NCBI RefSeq assembly: GCF_900188245.1
Contig: NZ_FZOK01000013.1
Coordinates: 62,001-126,000 of the forward strand
Length of the DNA stretch: 64,000 nucleotides
Reading direction: 5' to 3'
Source of the DNA: Belliella buryatensis
GTDB lineage: Bacteria > Bacteroidota > Bacteroidia > Cytophagales > Cyclobacteriaceae
Positions 18,446 through 27,441 of this stretch are shown piece by piece. Under the pieces are notes generated by a model, which saw only the letters and a list, made by a program, of their open reading frames with translations, made no database searches and had not been told where the DNA came from. Position numbers and translations under genes: made by a program. Position 1 is the first letter of the stretch, and every line of letters begins with the position of its first letter.

Positions 18446-18530
18446 GATAATTTCCAAGGGTGGTTTGAATCCTTTAGCCAAAGAGAGTAACTTACAAGTC
18501 AAAACTTAATAACCTGCATAAATATCGTTT

Positions 18531-21050
18531 ATGAGAAAAATCTATACCCTTGTTCTTGCAATGCTCATTGTAGGGACTGCATTAGCGCAAAAAAGTCCCG
18601 ATGAATTTTTGGGATACAAAGCTGGAGAGAGGTTTACCCCGCATCATAGGGTAGTAGACTACTTCGAACACCTAGCGAGCACCCTTCCCAATGTAAAGTT
18701 GGTTTATTATGGAGAGTCAGTAGAGAAAAGGCCTTTGTTTGTGGCTATAGCTACTTCGCCTGAAAACATGCAGAATCTTGACCAAATCCGCATGGATAAT
18801 TTGAGGAGAACAGGCATGGTCGAAGGTAACCCAAGTACTAAAGTAGCTATCAATTGGATGCAATATAACGTCCACGGGAATGAAGCGGTGGCGACAGAAG
18901 CTGCAATGATGACTTTCTGGGAAGTGGTCAACCCAAATAATGCTCAAGGTAAGGAATGGTTGCAGAGTCAGGTTTTGATTGTAGATCCTTGTGCCAATCC
19001 AGATGGGAAAGATCGCTATACTGTATGGTATAATCAGAAGGTCAACTCAAGGCTTCAGCCAGACCCACAATCTACAGAGCATTTTGAACCATGGCCTGGA
19101 GGTCGTCCAAATCATTACTTAATGGACCTCAATAGAGATTGGGCGTGGCAGACACAAGCAGAGACAAAGCAAAGAATTGAACTTTATCATCAGTGGATGC
19201 CCCACTTGTTTGTTGATTATCATGAACAAGGCATCAACGACCCATTTTATTTTGCTCCAGCAGCGAAGCCAATTCACGAGCAAGTTTCTCCGTTTCAGCA
19301 CGAATTTCAGGATATATATGGTAGAAATACTGCTGCTAAATTTGATGCTAATAATTGGCAATACTTCACCAAAGAAAGATTTGATTTGCTGTATCCATCT
19401 TATGGAGATACTTACCCTATGTATAATGGCGCTATTGGGATGACTATAGAAAAAGGAGGTTCTGGAAGAGCTGGTCTTGGAATGCTCAATGCACTTGGAG
19501 ATACAGTGACATTAGAGGAGAGAATCATTCATCAGCATGCAGCTGGTATTTCCGCCGTAGAAGTGACTGCTCAGCATGCAGAAAGACTTGCAGATGAATT
19601 TGCTAAGTTTTTCAAGGATAATAGCACCAGTCCTAAAGCAAAATATAAAAGCTTTGTTATCAAAGCGGATCAGAATCCAGCCAGAGTGGAGGCCCTTTTG
19701 GCTTTGTTAGACAAGAATAAAATCAGCTATGGATTTGCAGGGAATAGGTCAGGCTTGAGAGGTTTGGATTATTTTACAGGAAAGTCAACATCTTTCTCTA
19801 CCACAGATAAGGATATCATTGTGAATGCTTATCAGCCTAAATCTGTCTTGACTCAAGTTTTATTTGAACCAGAAGCAGTGCTCCAAGATAGTATTACTTA
19901 TGATATCACTAGTTGGGCTTTACCTTTCGCCTATGGTGTACAAGCTTATGCTTTGGAAACAAAGTTAGATGCAGCAAAAGCTTATGTAAAGCCATCTTTT
20001 GAAAAGAATACTGTAAATGGTAAGCCGCTAACTTACCTAGCGCCTTGGAACGCCACAAAACATGCGAAATATTTGGCGGCTTTATTGAATGAAGGTATTA
20101 GAGTAAGAGTAGCAGATGCAGCATTTGAGATCAATGGAGAGTCATACCCTGCTGGAACTATGCTTATCATGCGCAATGGCAACCAATATGTAGCGGATTA
20201 CGATCAGAAAGTGGTGAATCTAGCCAATATATTTGAAATCAAACTTGCTACTTCCTCTTCATCTTATGTAGACAAGGGCAAAGACTTTGGTTCTTCTGAC
20301 GTGGCTATTATAAAAGCACCTAGAATTGCAATGATAGGTGGTTCAGGTACTTCTTCTCTCAACTTTGGTGAGGTTTGGTATTTCTTCGAGCAGGAGCTTG
20401 ATTACCCTATTTCTATCTTGGAAGCTGATATGCTTGGTAGATTTGATTTAGGTAAATATGATGTATTGATCTTGCCATCTGGAAATTATCTCAATGGTGC
20501 TAATTTCAACAAAGTAATGGATTGGGTTAGAGCAGGAGGCAAAGCCATTGCGATTGAGGCGGCTGTAGGTATGTTTGCCGACAAGGAAGGATTTAGCCTA
20601 AGTAGGTTTGATACTGATGAGGAGAAAAAAGCACAGCAAAAAACCGAAACGGAGCTGGTTAAGGTAGAACGATTGGAGCCTTATCAAGACCGCTCAAGAA
20701 TGGGGATATCGACCACAGCTGCTGGAGCAATCTTTGAAGTTAAGTTAGACACTACTTACTCGCTCAATTTTGGAATGGGAGATAAATACTATACCTTAAA
20801 AAATAATGGGCGAAGATATGCATACCTCAATAGAGGGGTTAATGCAGGGATCATACCTTCTTTGGATGCATACAGATTTGGATTTATTGGCAACAAACTT
20901 AAGCCTCAGATGAAAGAATCTATGGTTTATGGAGTTGAAAATCAAGGAAGAGGTCAGATAGTCTATTTAGTAGATAACCCGATGTTTAGAAGTTTTTGGG
21001 AGTCAGGTAAATTGATCATGGCTAATTCTATCTTTTTGGTAGGTCAATAA
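18531..21050 (+). CDS. M14 family zinc carboxypeptidase, secreted
   Basis: An 839-residue exported metallopeptidase. Signal peptide MRKIYTLVLAMLIVGTALAQ. The M14 domain covers about residues 30-370: zinc ligands HxxE in YNVHGNEAVATEA and the third ligand His in VDYHEQG, with the Asp/Arg-rich substrate loop LMDLNRDWAWQTQ and a candidate catalytic Glu in GMTIEKGGSGRAG. The C-terminal half includes a class I glutamine amidotransferase-like Rossmann domain (PRIAMIGGSG, YDVLILPSGNYL, WVRAGGKAIAIE) with no obvious catalytic Cys, a combination seen in long Bacteroidota M14 peptidases. It probably degrades peptides in the periplasm. A strong terminator follows. Confidence 0.9.
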   Translation: MRKIYTLVLAMLIVGTALAQKSPDEFLGYKAGERFTPHHRVVDYFEHLASTLPNVKLVYYGESVEKRPLFVAIATSPENMQNLDQIRMDNLRRTGMVEGNPSTKVAINWMQYNVHGNEAVATEAAMMTFWEVVNPNNAQGKEWLQSQVLIVDPCANPDGKDRYTVWYNQKVNSRLQPDPQSTEHFEPWPGGRPNHYLMDLNRDWAWQTQAETKQRIELYHQWMPHLFVDYHEQGINDPFYFAPAAKPIHEQVSPFQHEFQDIYGRNTAAKFDANNWQYFTKERFDLLYPSYGDTYPMYNGAIGMTIEKGGSGRAGLGMLNALGDTVTLEERIIHQHAAGISAVEVTAQHAERLADEFAKFFKDNSTSPKAKYKSFVIKADQNPARVEALLALLDKNKISYGFAGNRSGLRGLDYFTGKSTSFSTTDKDIIVNAYQPKSVLTQVLFEPEAVLQDSITYDITSWALPFAYGVQAYALETKLDAAKAYVKPSFEKNTVNGKPLTYLAPWNATKHAKYLAALLNEGIRVRVADAAFEINGESYPAGTMLIMRNGNQYVADYDQKVVNLANIFEIKLATSSSSYVDKGKDFGSSDVAIIKAPRIAMIGGSGTSSLNFGEVWYFFEQELDYPISILEADMLGRFDLGKYDVLILPSGNYLNGANFNKVMDWVRAGGKAIAIEAAVGMFADKEGFSLSRFDTDEEKKAQQKTETELVKVERLEPYQDRSRMGISTTAAGAIFEVKLDTTYSLNFGMGDKYYTLKNNGRRYAYLNRGVNAGIIPSLDAYRFGFIGNKLKPQMKESMVYGVENQGRGQIVYLVDNPMFRSFWESGKLIMANSIFLVGQ

Positions 21051-21070
21051 ATAGTCAATTTCTCTAGGAG

Positions 21071-21108
21071 ACAGGCTTATTTCACTAGAAATAAGCCTGT
21101 TCTTTTTT
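21071..21108 (+). terminator. rho-independent terminator after M14 gene
   Basis: A perfect 13-bp stem (21071-21083 with 21088-21100), a 4-nt loop and a TCTTTTTT tail. Confidence 0.85.
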
Positions 21109-21253
21109 GTTGGATTTTCATTTCAAGGTTACTTTTTTTGAGTTTTTAATATAAAAAGCACCCCTTTGGGGCACAGTTATTGATATTTTGTCAAAAAAGT
21201 TCACATTCTTAAAAATTAATTAATTAAATTAATCACATAATACCTATTGCCTC

Positions 21254-21853
21254 ATGAACAAAACCACATTCCTTTCCCTGATTACCAGTCTATTTTTTGT
21301 TGTAGCTAGCTACGCTCAAGATGTCTCCGAAGAAACAGGCTCATTAAATAGTGGGACGATCTCTAGTCAGTTTGATTATTTAAACAGAGTTTCAAACAAT
21401 TATCAAGAATATAAGGTGGTAAAAAAAGCCAATTTGGATAAAATAAAATCCAATGTGCTTGATTCACTTAGTGTCTTTGAAAAGGAACTGGCAACTGTGC
21501 AACAAACTGTGGTCAATCAGCAAACCAAAATCGGTGAATTGGAAGCGCAAATGGAAAGTATTCAAAGAGATTTGCAAACTGCGGAGCAGGCACGAGATAG
21601 CTTTTTCTTCTTAGGAATACCGATTCACAAGAGCTCCTACAATGCCATCATGTGGACGATCGTTGCGGGACTATTGGCAGCATTCTTATTTTTTTTATAT
21701 AAGTTTAGCAGGAGTCACAAAGTGATTTCTATTGCAAGGCAGAATTTAGCAGAAACAGTGGAAGAGTTTGAGCAACATCGAAAAAACACGCTCGATAGAG
21801 AAAGAAAGTTGAAAAGAGAATTGGTGGATGCGCTAAATGGTAAGACATCTTAA
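21254..21853 (+). CDS. signal-peptide, coiled-coil and single-TM protein of unknown function
   Basis: A 199-residue protein. The signal peptide ends in ASYAQD; a charged coiled coil (about residues 60-115, with repeats such as QQTKIGELEAQMESIQRDL) leads into one strong TM helix (about 130-150, WTIVAGLLAAFLFFLY) and a basic cytoplasmic tail with another helix. Proteins of this build occur widely in Bacteroidota and, as far as I recall, some database entries name them tRNA (guanine-N1)-methyltransferase; nothing here resembles TrmD. The likely topology is periplasmic coiled coil and cytoplasmic tail. Function unknown. Confidence 0.7.
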   Translation: MNKTTFLSLITSLFFVVASYAQDVSEETGSLNSGTISSQFDYLNRVSNNYQEYKVVKKANLDKIKSNVLDSLSVFEKELATVQQTVVNQQTKIGELEAQMESIQRDLQTAEQARDSFFFLGIPIHKSSYNAIMWTIVAGLLAAFLFFLYKFSRSHKVISIARQNLAETVEEFEQHRKNTLDRERKLKRELVDALNGKTS

Positions 21854-21862
21854 TTAAGATTT

Positions 21863-22040
21863 ATGATTATCCTAAATGACAACAGTATACATATTTAACA
21901 CGAATTTTCTTCTGGCTAATGGCTAACCGTAATCTTCGCCATGGCTAAGAGTTATTAGTCAATTAGTTGTCAGTGAGTCAATTGCTTTAAAATACACGAT
22001 TTCATTTAACTACTGGTGTGAATTCGGATATACATATAAA
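21863..22040 (+). repeat. intergenic conserved element, copy A (candidate ncRNA or dispersed repeat)
   Basis: This non-coding stretch is homologous to 27208-27380. By hand count, a 64-nt core (21954-22017) matches 27293-27356 at 51 of 64 positions without gaps, and an upstream 37-nt block matches at about 30 of 37; the 40 nt between them are not conserved. It lies between two convergent genes and ends 12 nt before a bidirectional terminator. The variable centre holds three GGCTAA words and a possible ATGGC/GCCAT stem. No ORF is conserved between the copies. Orientation is arbitrary. Confidence 0.7.
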
Positions 22041-22052
22041 GATTTGAAAAAT

Positions 22053-22084
22053 AAAAAGCCTCACGTTTTTCGTGAGGCTTTTTT
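22053..22084. terminator. bidirectional terminator
   Basis: A perfect 13-bp stem (22053-22065 with 22071-22083) with a 5-nt T loop, A-run on one side and T-run on the other. It can stop transcription from both directions and lies 15 nt beyond the end of the minus-strand gene at 22099. Confidence 0.85.
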
Positions 22085-22098
22085 AACTTATAGATATA

Positions 22099-22410
22099 CT
22101 ATGTGAGAAGTATCAAAATCAATAAGATGATGATGATAGCTCCTACAGATAAGTAGACTCCATTACCCATGGCCTTGGCTTCTGCTCTCATCTCTTTCAA
22201 CTCGCTTTTCACTTCTCTTCTCTCTGCCTTAGTCATATCGGCAAAGTCCAAAGCCTTGATCTCTTCAACTCTATTGTTGATTTCTTCAAGTCTCAACTGC
22301 TCTTCAGCCGTCAATTCCGACTTTTCTTTTTTTACATCCTTAGCCATTGCAGCAGGTGCAAATGCTGTAAACAAAAACATTACTGATAAAAAGTACGCGA
22401 TCTTTTTCAT
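22099..22410 (-). CDS. small exported protein with C-terminal TM helix
   Basis: A 103-residue protein. An N-terminal signal peptide (MKKIAYFLSVMFLFTAF, cleavage after AMA) is followed by a very charged helical region (about residues 28-80, rich in Glu, Lys and Arg) and a C-terminal hydrophobic helix VGAIIIILLILILLT. This is a tail-anchored small periplasmic protein of a type common in Bacteroidota but without known function. A short inverted repeat (22447-22462, 6-bp stem) lies in its upstream region. It ends at a bidirectional terminator. Confidence 0.72.
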   Translation of the reverse strand: MKKIAYFLSVMFLFTAFAPAAMAKDVKKEKSELTAEEQLRLEEINNRVEEIKALDFADMTKAERREVKSELKEMRAEAKAMGNGVYLSVGAIIIILLILILLT

Positions 22411-22648
22411 GTCATTGAATTTTAGTGAATAAATAAATTTAAAACAGGAGTGCTTTCACTCCGATCAATATAATAAACCAAGAATCAGACCAGAGTTTGT
22501 TTCGAGCATTGGTAATTTAGTGTTTTTATTCTTCATTTGTTAGAAGTCAGCTCGATTCCTTTACATTATTATTTGTAATTTAGCCTTTCATATAGTAGCC
22601 AATTCGCTGCACGCTTAATAGATATTCTCATTCAAAAAATCACACCTC

Positions 22649-25468
22649 ATGTCCTCTAAAGGAGATAAAAAACTTTTTTTGTTAGATGCAATGGCTTTGA
22701 TTTACAGAGCTCATTTTGCCTTTAGCAAAAACCCAAGAATCAATTCCAAAGGCCTGAATACTGGTATTATGCTAGGGTTTACCAATACACTTTTGGAGGT
22801 ATTGGAAAAAGAAAAGCCCACTCATATTGCCGTGGCTTTTGACACCAAAGCGCCTACGTTTAGACATGTGCAATTTGAGGCTTACAAAGCCAATAGACAA
22901 GAGCAGCCAGAAGATATTGAGATAGGGATTCCTTGGGTGAAGAAAATCGTGGAGGCGTTTGATATTCCTATTTTAGAATTGGATGGTTTTGAAGCGGATG
23001 ATATCATCGGTACGATTGCCAAGAAAGCTGAACGCACCAGTTTTCAGGTATTTATGATGACTCCTGATAAAGACTATGGGCAATTGGTTGAGGATCATAT
23101 TTTCCTTTATAAGCCTGCTTTTATGGGAAATGGTGTAGATATAATGGGTCCCAAGGAAGTATGTGCCAAATGGGATATTGAGCATGTGGATCAAGTCAGA
23201 GATATTTTAGGGTTGATGGGGGATGCAGTCGATAATATTCCCGGGATCCCTGGGATAGGAGAGAAGACAGCCGTTAAACTTCTAAAAGAATATGGGACCA
23301 TAGAAGAGTTGCTCAAAAACACGGACAAGCTCAAAGGTAAGCAAAAAGAAAATGTGGAAAACTTTGGCCAACAAGGGTTGCTTTCGAAGGAATTAGCAAC
23401 AATCAGTTTAGAAGTACCAGTTGATTTTGACGAGCCAGCTTTGAAATACAATGGCCCAAAAGAAGATCAATTAAAAGCGCTTTTTGCTGAACTTGAGTTC
23501 AGAGCCTTGACCCAAAGGGTGTTTGGAGAAGCTATTAAAAAGCCGAAAATCAATGTTTCCGATCAATTGGGTCTATTTACAGGACCAGCAGATCAGGCTG
23601 AGGAAAATATAGAAGTGGTAGAGGAAGAAAATCCACTTCCAGTAGTTCAGTTGCATGACAACATACTGACTACTGCCCATGATTATCATAAGGTCGATGG
23701 AGATGAGGGGATTCTAGAATTAATCAGTTATTTGGAAAAGCAAGAAGAATTCTGTTTTGATACTGAGACTACAGCATTGAATCCCAATGAAGCTGAGTTA
23801 GTTGGCTTATCATTCGCGTATGTGCCTGGAGAAGCATTTTATATTCCTTTTCCAGCTGATCAAGAAGCTGCAAAAAATAAATTAGATCTATTCAAAGGGA
23901 TATTTGGGAATGAGCAGATTACCAAAATTGGCCAAAATGTGAAATATGATCTCTTAGTACTGCGGAATTATGGAATAAGAGTGAAAGGGAAGCTTTATGA
24001 TACTATGCTGGCACACTATCTGATTGAGCCAGAAGGGAAGCATTCTATGGATTGGCTTGCACAGCAGTATTTGAATTATAAGCCTGTTTCTATTGAAGCT
24101 TTGATTGGTAAAAAAGGGAAGAATCAGGGTAATATGCGTGATGTCGATGTCGATGAAGTGACCGCTTATGCCGCAGAAGATGCTGATATCACCCTTAAAC
24201 TAAAGCAAACATTTGATCCCATCATCAAGGGAAATGGCTTGGAGAAGCTTTTGCATGAAGTTGAGAATCCTTTGATCAGGGTATTGACAGCAATGGAGTT
24301 TGAGGGTGTTAAAATAGATACCGAGAGTTTAGCTGAAATGTCTCAAGTCTTGGATGAAGAAAGTAAGACTATAGAAAAGCGGGTCTACCAACTAGCAGGA
24401 GAAGAGTTCAATTTAGCTTCACCAAAGCAGCTAGGCGAAATTCTTTTCGTGAAGCTAGCATTAGATCCTAAAGCCAAGAAGACTAAAACTGGTCAGTATG
24501 CTACAGGGGAGGAAATTTTGAGTAAGATGGCTGGAGAGCATGAGATCGCTGCTGCGATATTGGAATACCGTCAAGTAGTTAAGCTGAAGTCTACTTATGT
24601 AGATGCACTCCCTACCATGATCAATCCTAAAACTGGAAGGGTTCATACTACCTACAATCAATTTGTAGCAGCTACAGGGAGACTATCTTCTATCAATCCC
24701 AACCTCCAGAATATTCCTATCAGGACAGAAAGAGGTAGAGAAATCAGAAAAGCTTTTGTGCCTAGGAATGATGATTATGTAATCCTTGCAGCGGATTATT
24801 CTCAGATCGAATTGAGAATCATGGCAGCTTTTGCCAAAGACGATTCTATGATGGAGGCATTCAAAAACGGCAGAGATATCCATGCCACTACAGCGGCTAA
24901 AATTTTTCAAGTTCCCTTAGAAGAAGTGACTTCAGATATGCGTAGAAAAGCAAAGACTGCCAATTTTGGGATAATTTATGGCATCTCAGTTTTTGGGCTT
25001 TCGCAGCGCTTGAGTATCCCAAGGTCTGAGGCCAAGGAAATCATTGACTCTTATTTCAAGGAGTTTCCAGCTGTAAAATCATATATGGATGGTGCCATTG
25101 AAAAGGCTAGAAAACAAGAATATGTTGAGACAATATTAGGCAGAAGAAGATACCTCCGTGACATCAATAGTCGTAACATGACTATGCGTGGATTTGCTGA
25201 GCGCAACGCCATCAATGCCCCGATTCAAGGCTCTGCTGCAGACATGATTAAAGTAGCCATGATTCAAGTGTATGATTGGATGGTAAAAGAACAACTCAAG
25301 TCCAAGATGATTTTGCAAGTTCATGATGAATTGGTTTTTGATGCCCATAAAGATGAAGTAGAGCTTCTTAAGAAGGAGATACCTAATATTATGATCAATG
25401 CTGTAAAGATAGCTGTGCCACTTGAAGTTGAAGTTGGGATAGGCAAGGATTGGTTAGAAGCACATTAA
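22649..25468 (+). CDS. polA: DNA polymerase I
   Basis: A 939-residue three-domain repair and replication polymerase. The 5'-3' flap nuclease occupies about residues 1-300 (VAFDTKAPTFRH, DNIPGIPGIGEKTA). The 3'-5' exonuclease spans about 350-530 and keeps its catalytic acidic residues (FDTETTAL, YDTMLAHYL, AAEDADITLKL), so proofreading is likely active. The family A polymerase domain spans about 560-939, with DYSQIELRIMAAF (motif A), RRKAKTANFGIIYG (motif B, O helix) and VHDELVFDA (motif C). Length is normal. It is a single gene with about 240 nt of upstream non-coding DNA. Confidence 0.97.
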   Translation: MSSKGDKKLFLLDAMALIYRAHFAFSKNPRINSKGLNTGIMLGFTNTLLEVLEKEKPTHIAVAFDTKAPTFRHVQFEAYKANRQEQPEDIEIGIPWVKKIVEAFDIPILELDGFEADDIIGTIAKKAERTSFQVFMMTPDKDYGQLVEDHIFLYKPAFMGNGVDIMGPKEVCAKWDIEHVDQVRDILGLMGDAVDNIPGIPGIGEKTAVKLLKEYGTIEELLKNTDKLKGKQKENVENFGQQGLLSKELATISLEVPVDFDEPALKYNGPKEDQLKALFAELEFRALTQRVFGEAIKKPKINVSDQLGLFTGPADQAEENIEVVEEENPLPVVQLHDNILTTAHDYHKVDGDEGILELISYLEKQEEFCFDTETTALNPNEAELVGLSFAYVPGEAFYIPFPADQEAAKNKLDLFKGIFGNEQITKIGQNVKYDLLVLRNYGIRVKGKLYDTMLAHYLIEPEGKHSMDWLAQQYLNYKPVSIEALIGKKGKNQGNMRDVDVDEVTAYAAEDADITLKLKQTFDPIIKGNGLEKLLHEVENPLIRVLTAMEFEGVKIDTESLAEMSQVLDEESKTIEKRVYQLAGEEFNLASPKQLGEILFVKLALDPKAKKTKTGQYATGEEILSKMAGEHEIAAAILEYRQVVKLKSTYVDALPTMINPKTGRVHTTYNQFVAATGRLSSINPNLQNIPIRTERGREIRKAFVPRNDDYVILAADYSQIELRIMAAFAKDDSMMEAFKNGRDIHATTAAKIFQVPLEEVTSDMRRKAKTANFGIIYGISVFGLSQRLSIPRSEAKEIIDSYFKEFPAVKSYMDGAIEKARKQEYVETILGRRRYLRDINSRNMTMRGFAERNAINAPIQGSAADMIKVAMIQVYDWMVKEQLKSKMILQVHDELVFDAHKDEVELLKKEIPNIMINAVKIAVPLEVEVGIGKDWLEAH

Positions 25469-25595
25469 GTGTGTTGGAGAATTAAGACGGCAAATTTCAT
25501 GTCATGATATCAAAGGGCTCGGTAATTTCATATAAAAGTGTATGCTTCTGACTAAATAGAATGATGTTGGGCTTCAGAAATAGTAATCAAATCAA

Positions 25596-26972
25596 ATGGC
25601 AAAAACAAAAACCACCTTTTTCTGTCAAAATTGCGGTGCTCAGAGCCCCAAATGGCTAGGAAAATGCTCCTCTTGTGGTGAGTGGAATACTTTTGTAGAA
25701 GAAATCGTCCAAAAAGAAGATTCTGGAAGAGGAACTTGGAAACAGGCTACCACAAAGGAAAAGCGAGCCTCAGCTCCGAGACGACTGAAAGAGATTAATT
25801 TTGAAGAGCAACCAAGGTTGGTTACGCACGACATGGAGTTAGATCGTGTTTTGGGAGGAGGGATAGTGCCAGGATCTTTGGTACTGATAGGCGGAGAGCC
25901 TGGGATCGGTAAGTCCACGCTGATGCTTCAGATCGCCTTGATGCTCAATCAGACCAAGGTACTCTATGTCTCTGGTGAAGAAAGCGAATCACAGATCAAG
26001 ATGCGGGCAGGACGGATGCCCCTTGATTCTGACAACTGTTTTGTGCTCTCGGAGACCAATACCCAAGCTATTTTTCAACAAATCGAGCAACTCAATCCAG
26101 ATATTTTGGTCATTGATTCTATTCAAACCTTGCATAGCAAGCATGTGGAATCTGCGGCTGGATCGGTAAGTCAGGTGAGAGAATGCACGGCTGAGCTGAT
26201 GAAGTTTGCTAAAGAGACTGGAACGCCAGTTTTTCTAGTAGGACATATTACCAAGGACGGAGCCATAGCAGGCCCTAAGGTGCTTGAGCATATGGTAGAC
26301 ACAGTTTTACAGTTTGAAGGTGATCGGCATCTTTCTTATCGTATTCTTAGAACATCTAAGAATAGATTTGGCTCTACGCACGAACTTGGGATCTACGAGA
26401 TGAGAACTGAGGGTTTGAGACCAGTTGCGAATCCTTCCGAAATTCTTTTGACCCAAAGGGAAGAGTTGCTCAATGGAGTTGCTATCGGAGCGATGATGGA
26501 AGGGAATCGTCCACTTCTGATCGAAATCCAATCTCTGGTAAGCCCCGCGACCTATGGCACTCCCCAACGAAGCAGTACTGGACATGATGCTAAGCGACTT
26601 AATATGCTTTTGGCAGTACTAGAAAAACGTGGAGGTATGCGTCTTGGGCAGCAAGATGTATTTTTAAATGTAGCTGGCGGGCTTAGAGTGGATGATCCAG
26701 CATTGGATTTGGCAGTTTGTGCATCTTTGATTTCATCTTATGAAGATACTCCCGTACCTGCGGATTTGTGTTTTGCGGGTGAGGTAGGTCTTGGAGGTGA
26801 AGTGAGAGCTGTTCATCGAATAGAAAATAGGATCGCTGAAGCTGAGAAGCTCGGCTTCAAGCGGATCATGGTTTCCAAATATGCAGTAAAAGGTCTCGAC
26901 GTAAATAAATACAAAATTAAAGTGATTCAAGTGAGTAAGCTGGAAGAAATGTACCAAGGCTTATTCACTTGA
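25596..26972 (+). CDS. radA: DNA repair protein RadA
   Basis: A 458-residue RecA-superfamily ATPase that promotes branch migration and processing of recombination intermediates. In order: an N-terminal C4 zinc finger (Cys10, 13, 24, 27), the Walker A motif GGEPGIGKST (99-108), the RadA-specific KNRFGSTHELG motif and a C-terminal Lon-protease-like domain (about 290-455, DPALDLAVCASLISS, GEVGLGGEVRAV) lacking the proteolytic Ser context. It is a single gene downstream of polA with a 127-nt gap. Confidence 0.97.
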   Translation: MAKTKTTFFCQNCGAQSPKWLGKCSSCGEWNTFVEEIVQKEDSGRGTWKQATTKEKRASAPRRLKEINFEEQPRLVTHDMELDRVLGGGIVPGSLVLIGGEPGIGKSTLMLQIALMLNQTKVLYVSGEESESQIKMRAGRMPLDSDNCFVLSETNTQAIFQQIEQLNPDILVIDSIQTLHSKHVESAAGSVSQVRECTAELMKFAKETGTPVFLVGHITKDGAIAGPKVLEHMVDTVLQFEGDRHLSYRILRTSKNRFGSTHELGIYEMRTEGLRPVANPSEILLTQREELLNGVAIGAMMEGNRPLLIEIQSLVSPATYGTPQRSSTGHDAKRLNMLLAVLEKRGGMRLGQQDVFLNVAGGLRVDDPALDLAVCASLISSYEDTPVPADLCFAGEVGLGGEVRAVHRIENRIAEAEKLGFKRIMVSKYAVKGLDVNKYKIKVIQVSKLEEMYQGLFT

Positions 26973-27048
26973 TTTGTTGGTTTTATTTAATCTTTTGTGA
27001 GTTAAGTAACTTTAGATGATTATTTTTTTTTTGCGCACATAGAGACTT

Positions 27049-27062
27049 TGCCAGTACTGGCA
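27049..27062. promoter_or_regulatory. 14-bp perfect palindrome, possible protein-binding site
   Basis: TGCCAGTACTGGCA is a perfect palindrome in the 469-nt non-coding gap after radA, flanked by AT-rich sequence and a GAAAAAAC tail. It could be a transcription factor site or a very tight hairpin. No function can be assigned. Confidence 0.3.
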
Positions 27063-27207
27063 GAAAAAACCGATTTAGTTTAGCTTTGATATTCATTCTA
27101 TATTAGATTCGACACGGACAAGTTACTATTTGATATTTCCCAATATCAACTGATGAATCCAATGAATTGGACTTTCTAGCAAAGAAGCGTACAATCAGAT
27201 TATTTTT

Positions 27208-27380
27208 ATGATTATTAGAATGATATCAGTATGCATATATGACACAAATATTCTTGCGAATAATCGTTATCTACACCACGGCCACAAGGGATATTAGTCG
27301 ATTAGTTATCAGAGCATCAACTGCTTTAAACTCCACCTTTTCCTATAGCTACTGGTAAGAGTACGAATATACTTTTGTAT
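27208..27380 (+). repeat. intergenic conserved element, copy B (candidate ncRNA or dispersed repeat)
   Basis: This is the second copy of the element at 21863-22040, in the same orientation. The distance from the ATTAGTC word to the CTACTGGT word is 56 nt in both copies. The copy again sits between convergent genes (radA and the Omp85-like gene) and is the main content of the 26973-27441 gap. The centre (27255-27290) differs from copy A. No protein-coding frame is shared. Confidence 0.7.
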
Positions 27381-27401
27381 TAAATTAGCTTCCAAATTAC
27401 A

Positions 27402-27440
27402 ATCCTATGTATCTAGCTTTACTTTTGGATGACATAGGAT
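27402..27440 (-). terminator. 3' hairpin after Omp85-like gene
   Basis: A perfect 9-bp stem (27402-27410 with 27432-27440) with a 21-nt loop starts directly beyond the stop of the minus-strand gene. There is no strong T-run, so it may be an RNA-stabilising hairpin rather than a true terminator. Confidence 0.4.
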
Positions 27441-27441
27441 A

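Noticed and set aside
22447-22462. 6-bp inverted repeat upstream of the 103-residue protein gene
   Set aside because: The stem is too short to separate from chance in AT-rich DNA, and it is not repeated elsewhere in the window.
21863-27380. Idea that the paired intergenic element is a remnant of the 3' end of 23S rRNA (reverse strand)
   Set aside because: A few short words such as GCTATAGG and ACTAATA recall that region, but they are scattered, differ between the copies and do not align over a useful length.
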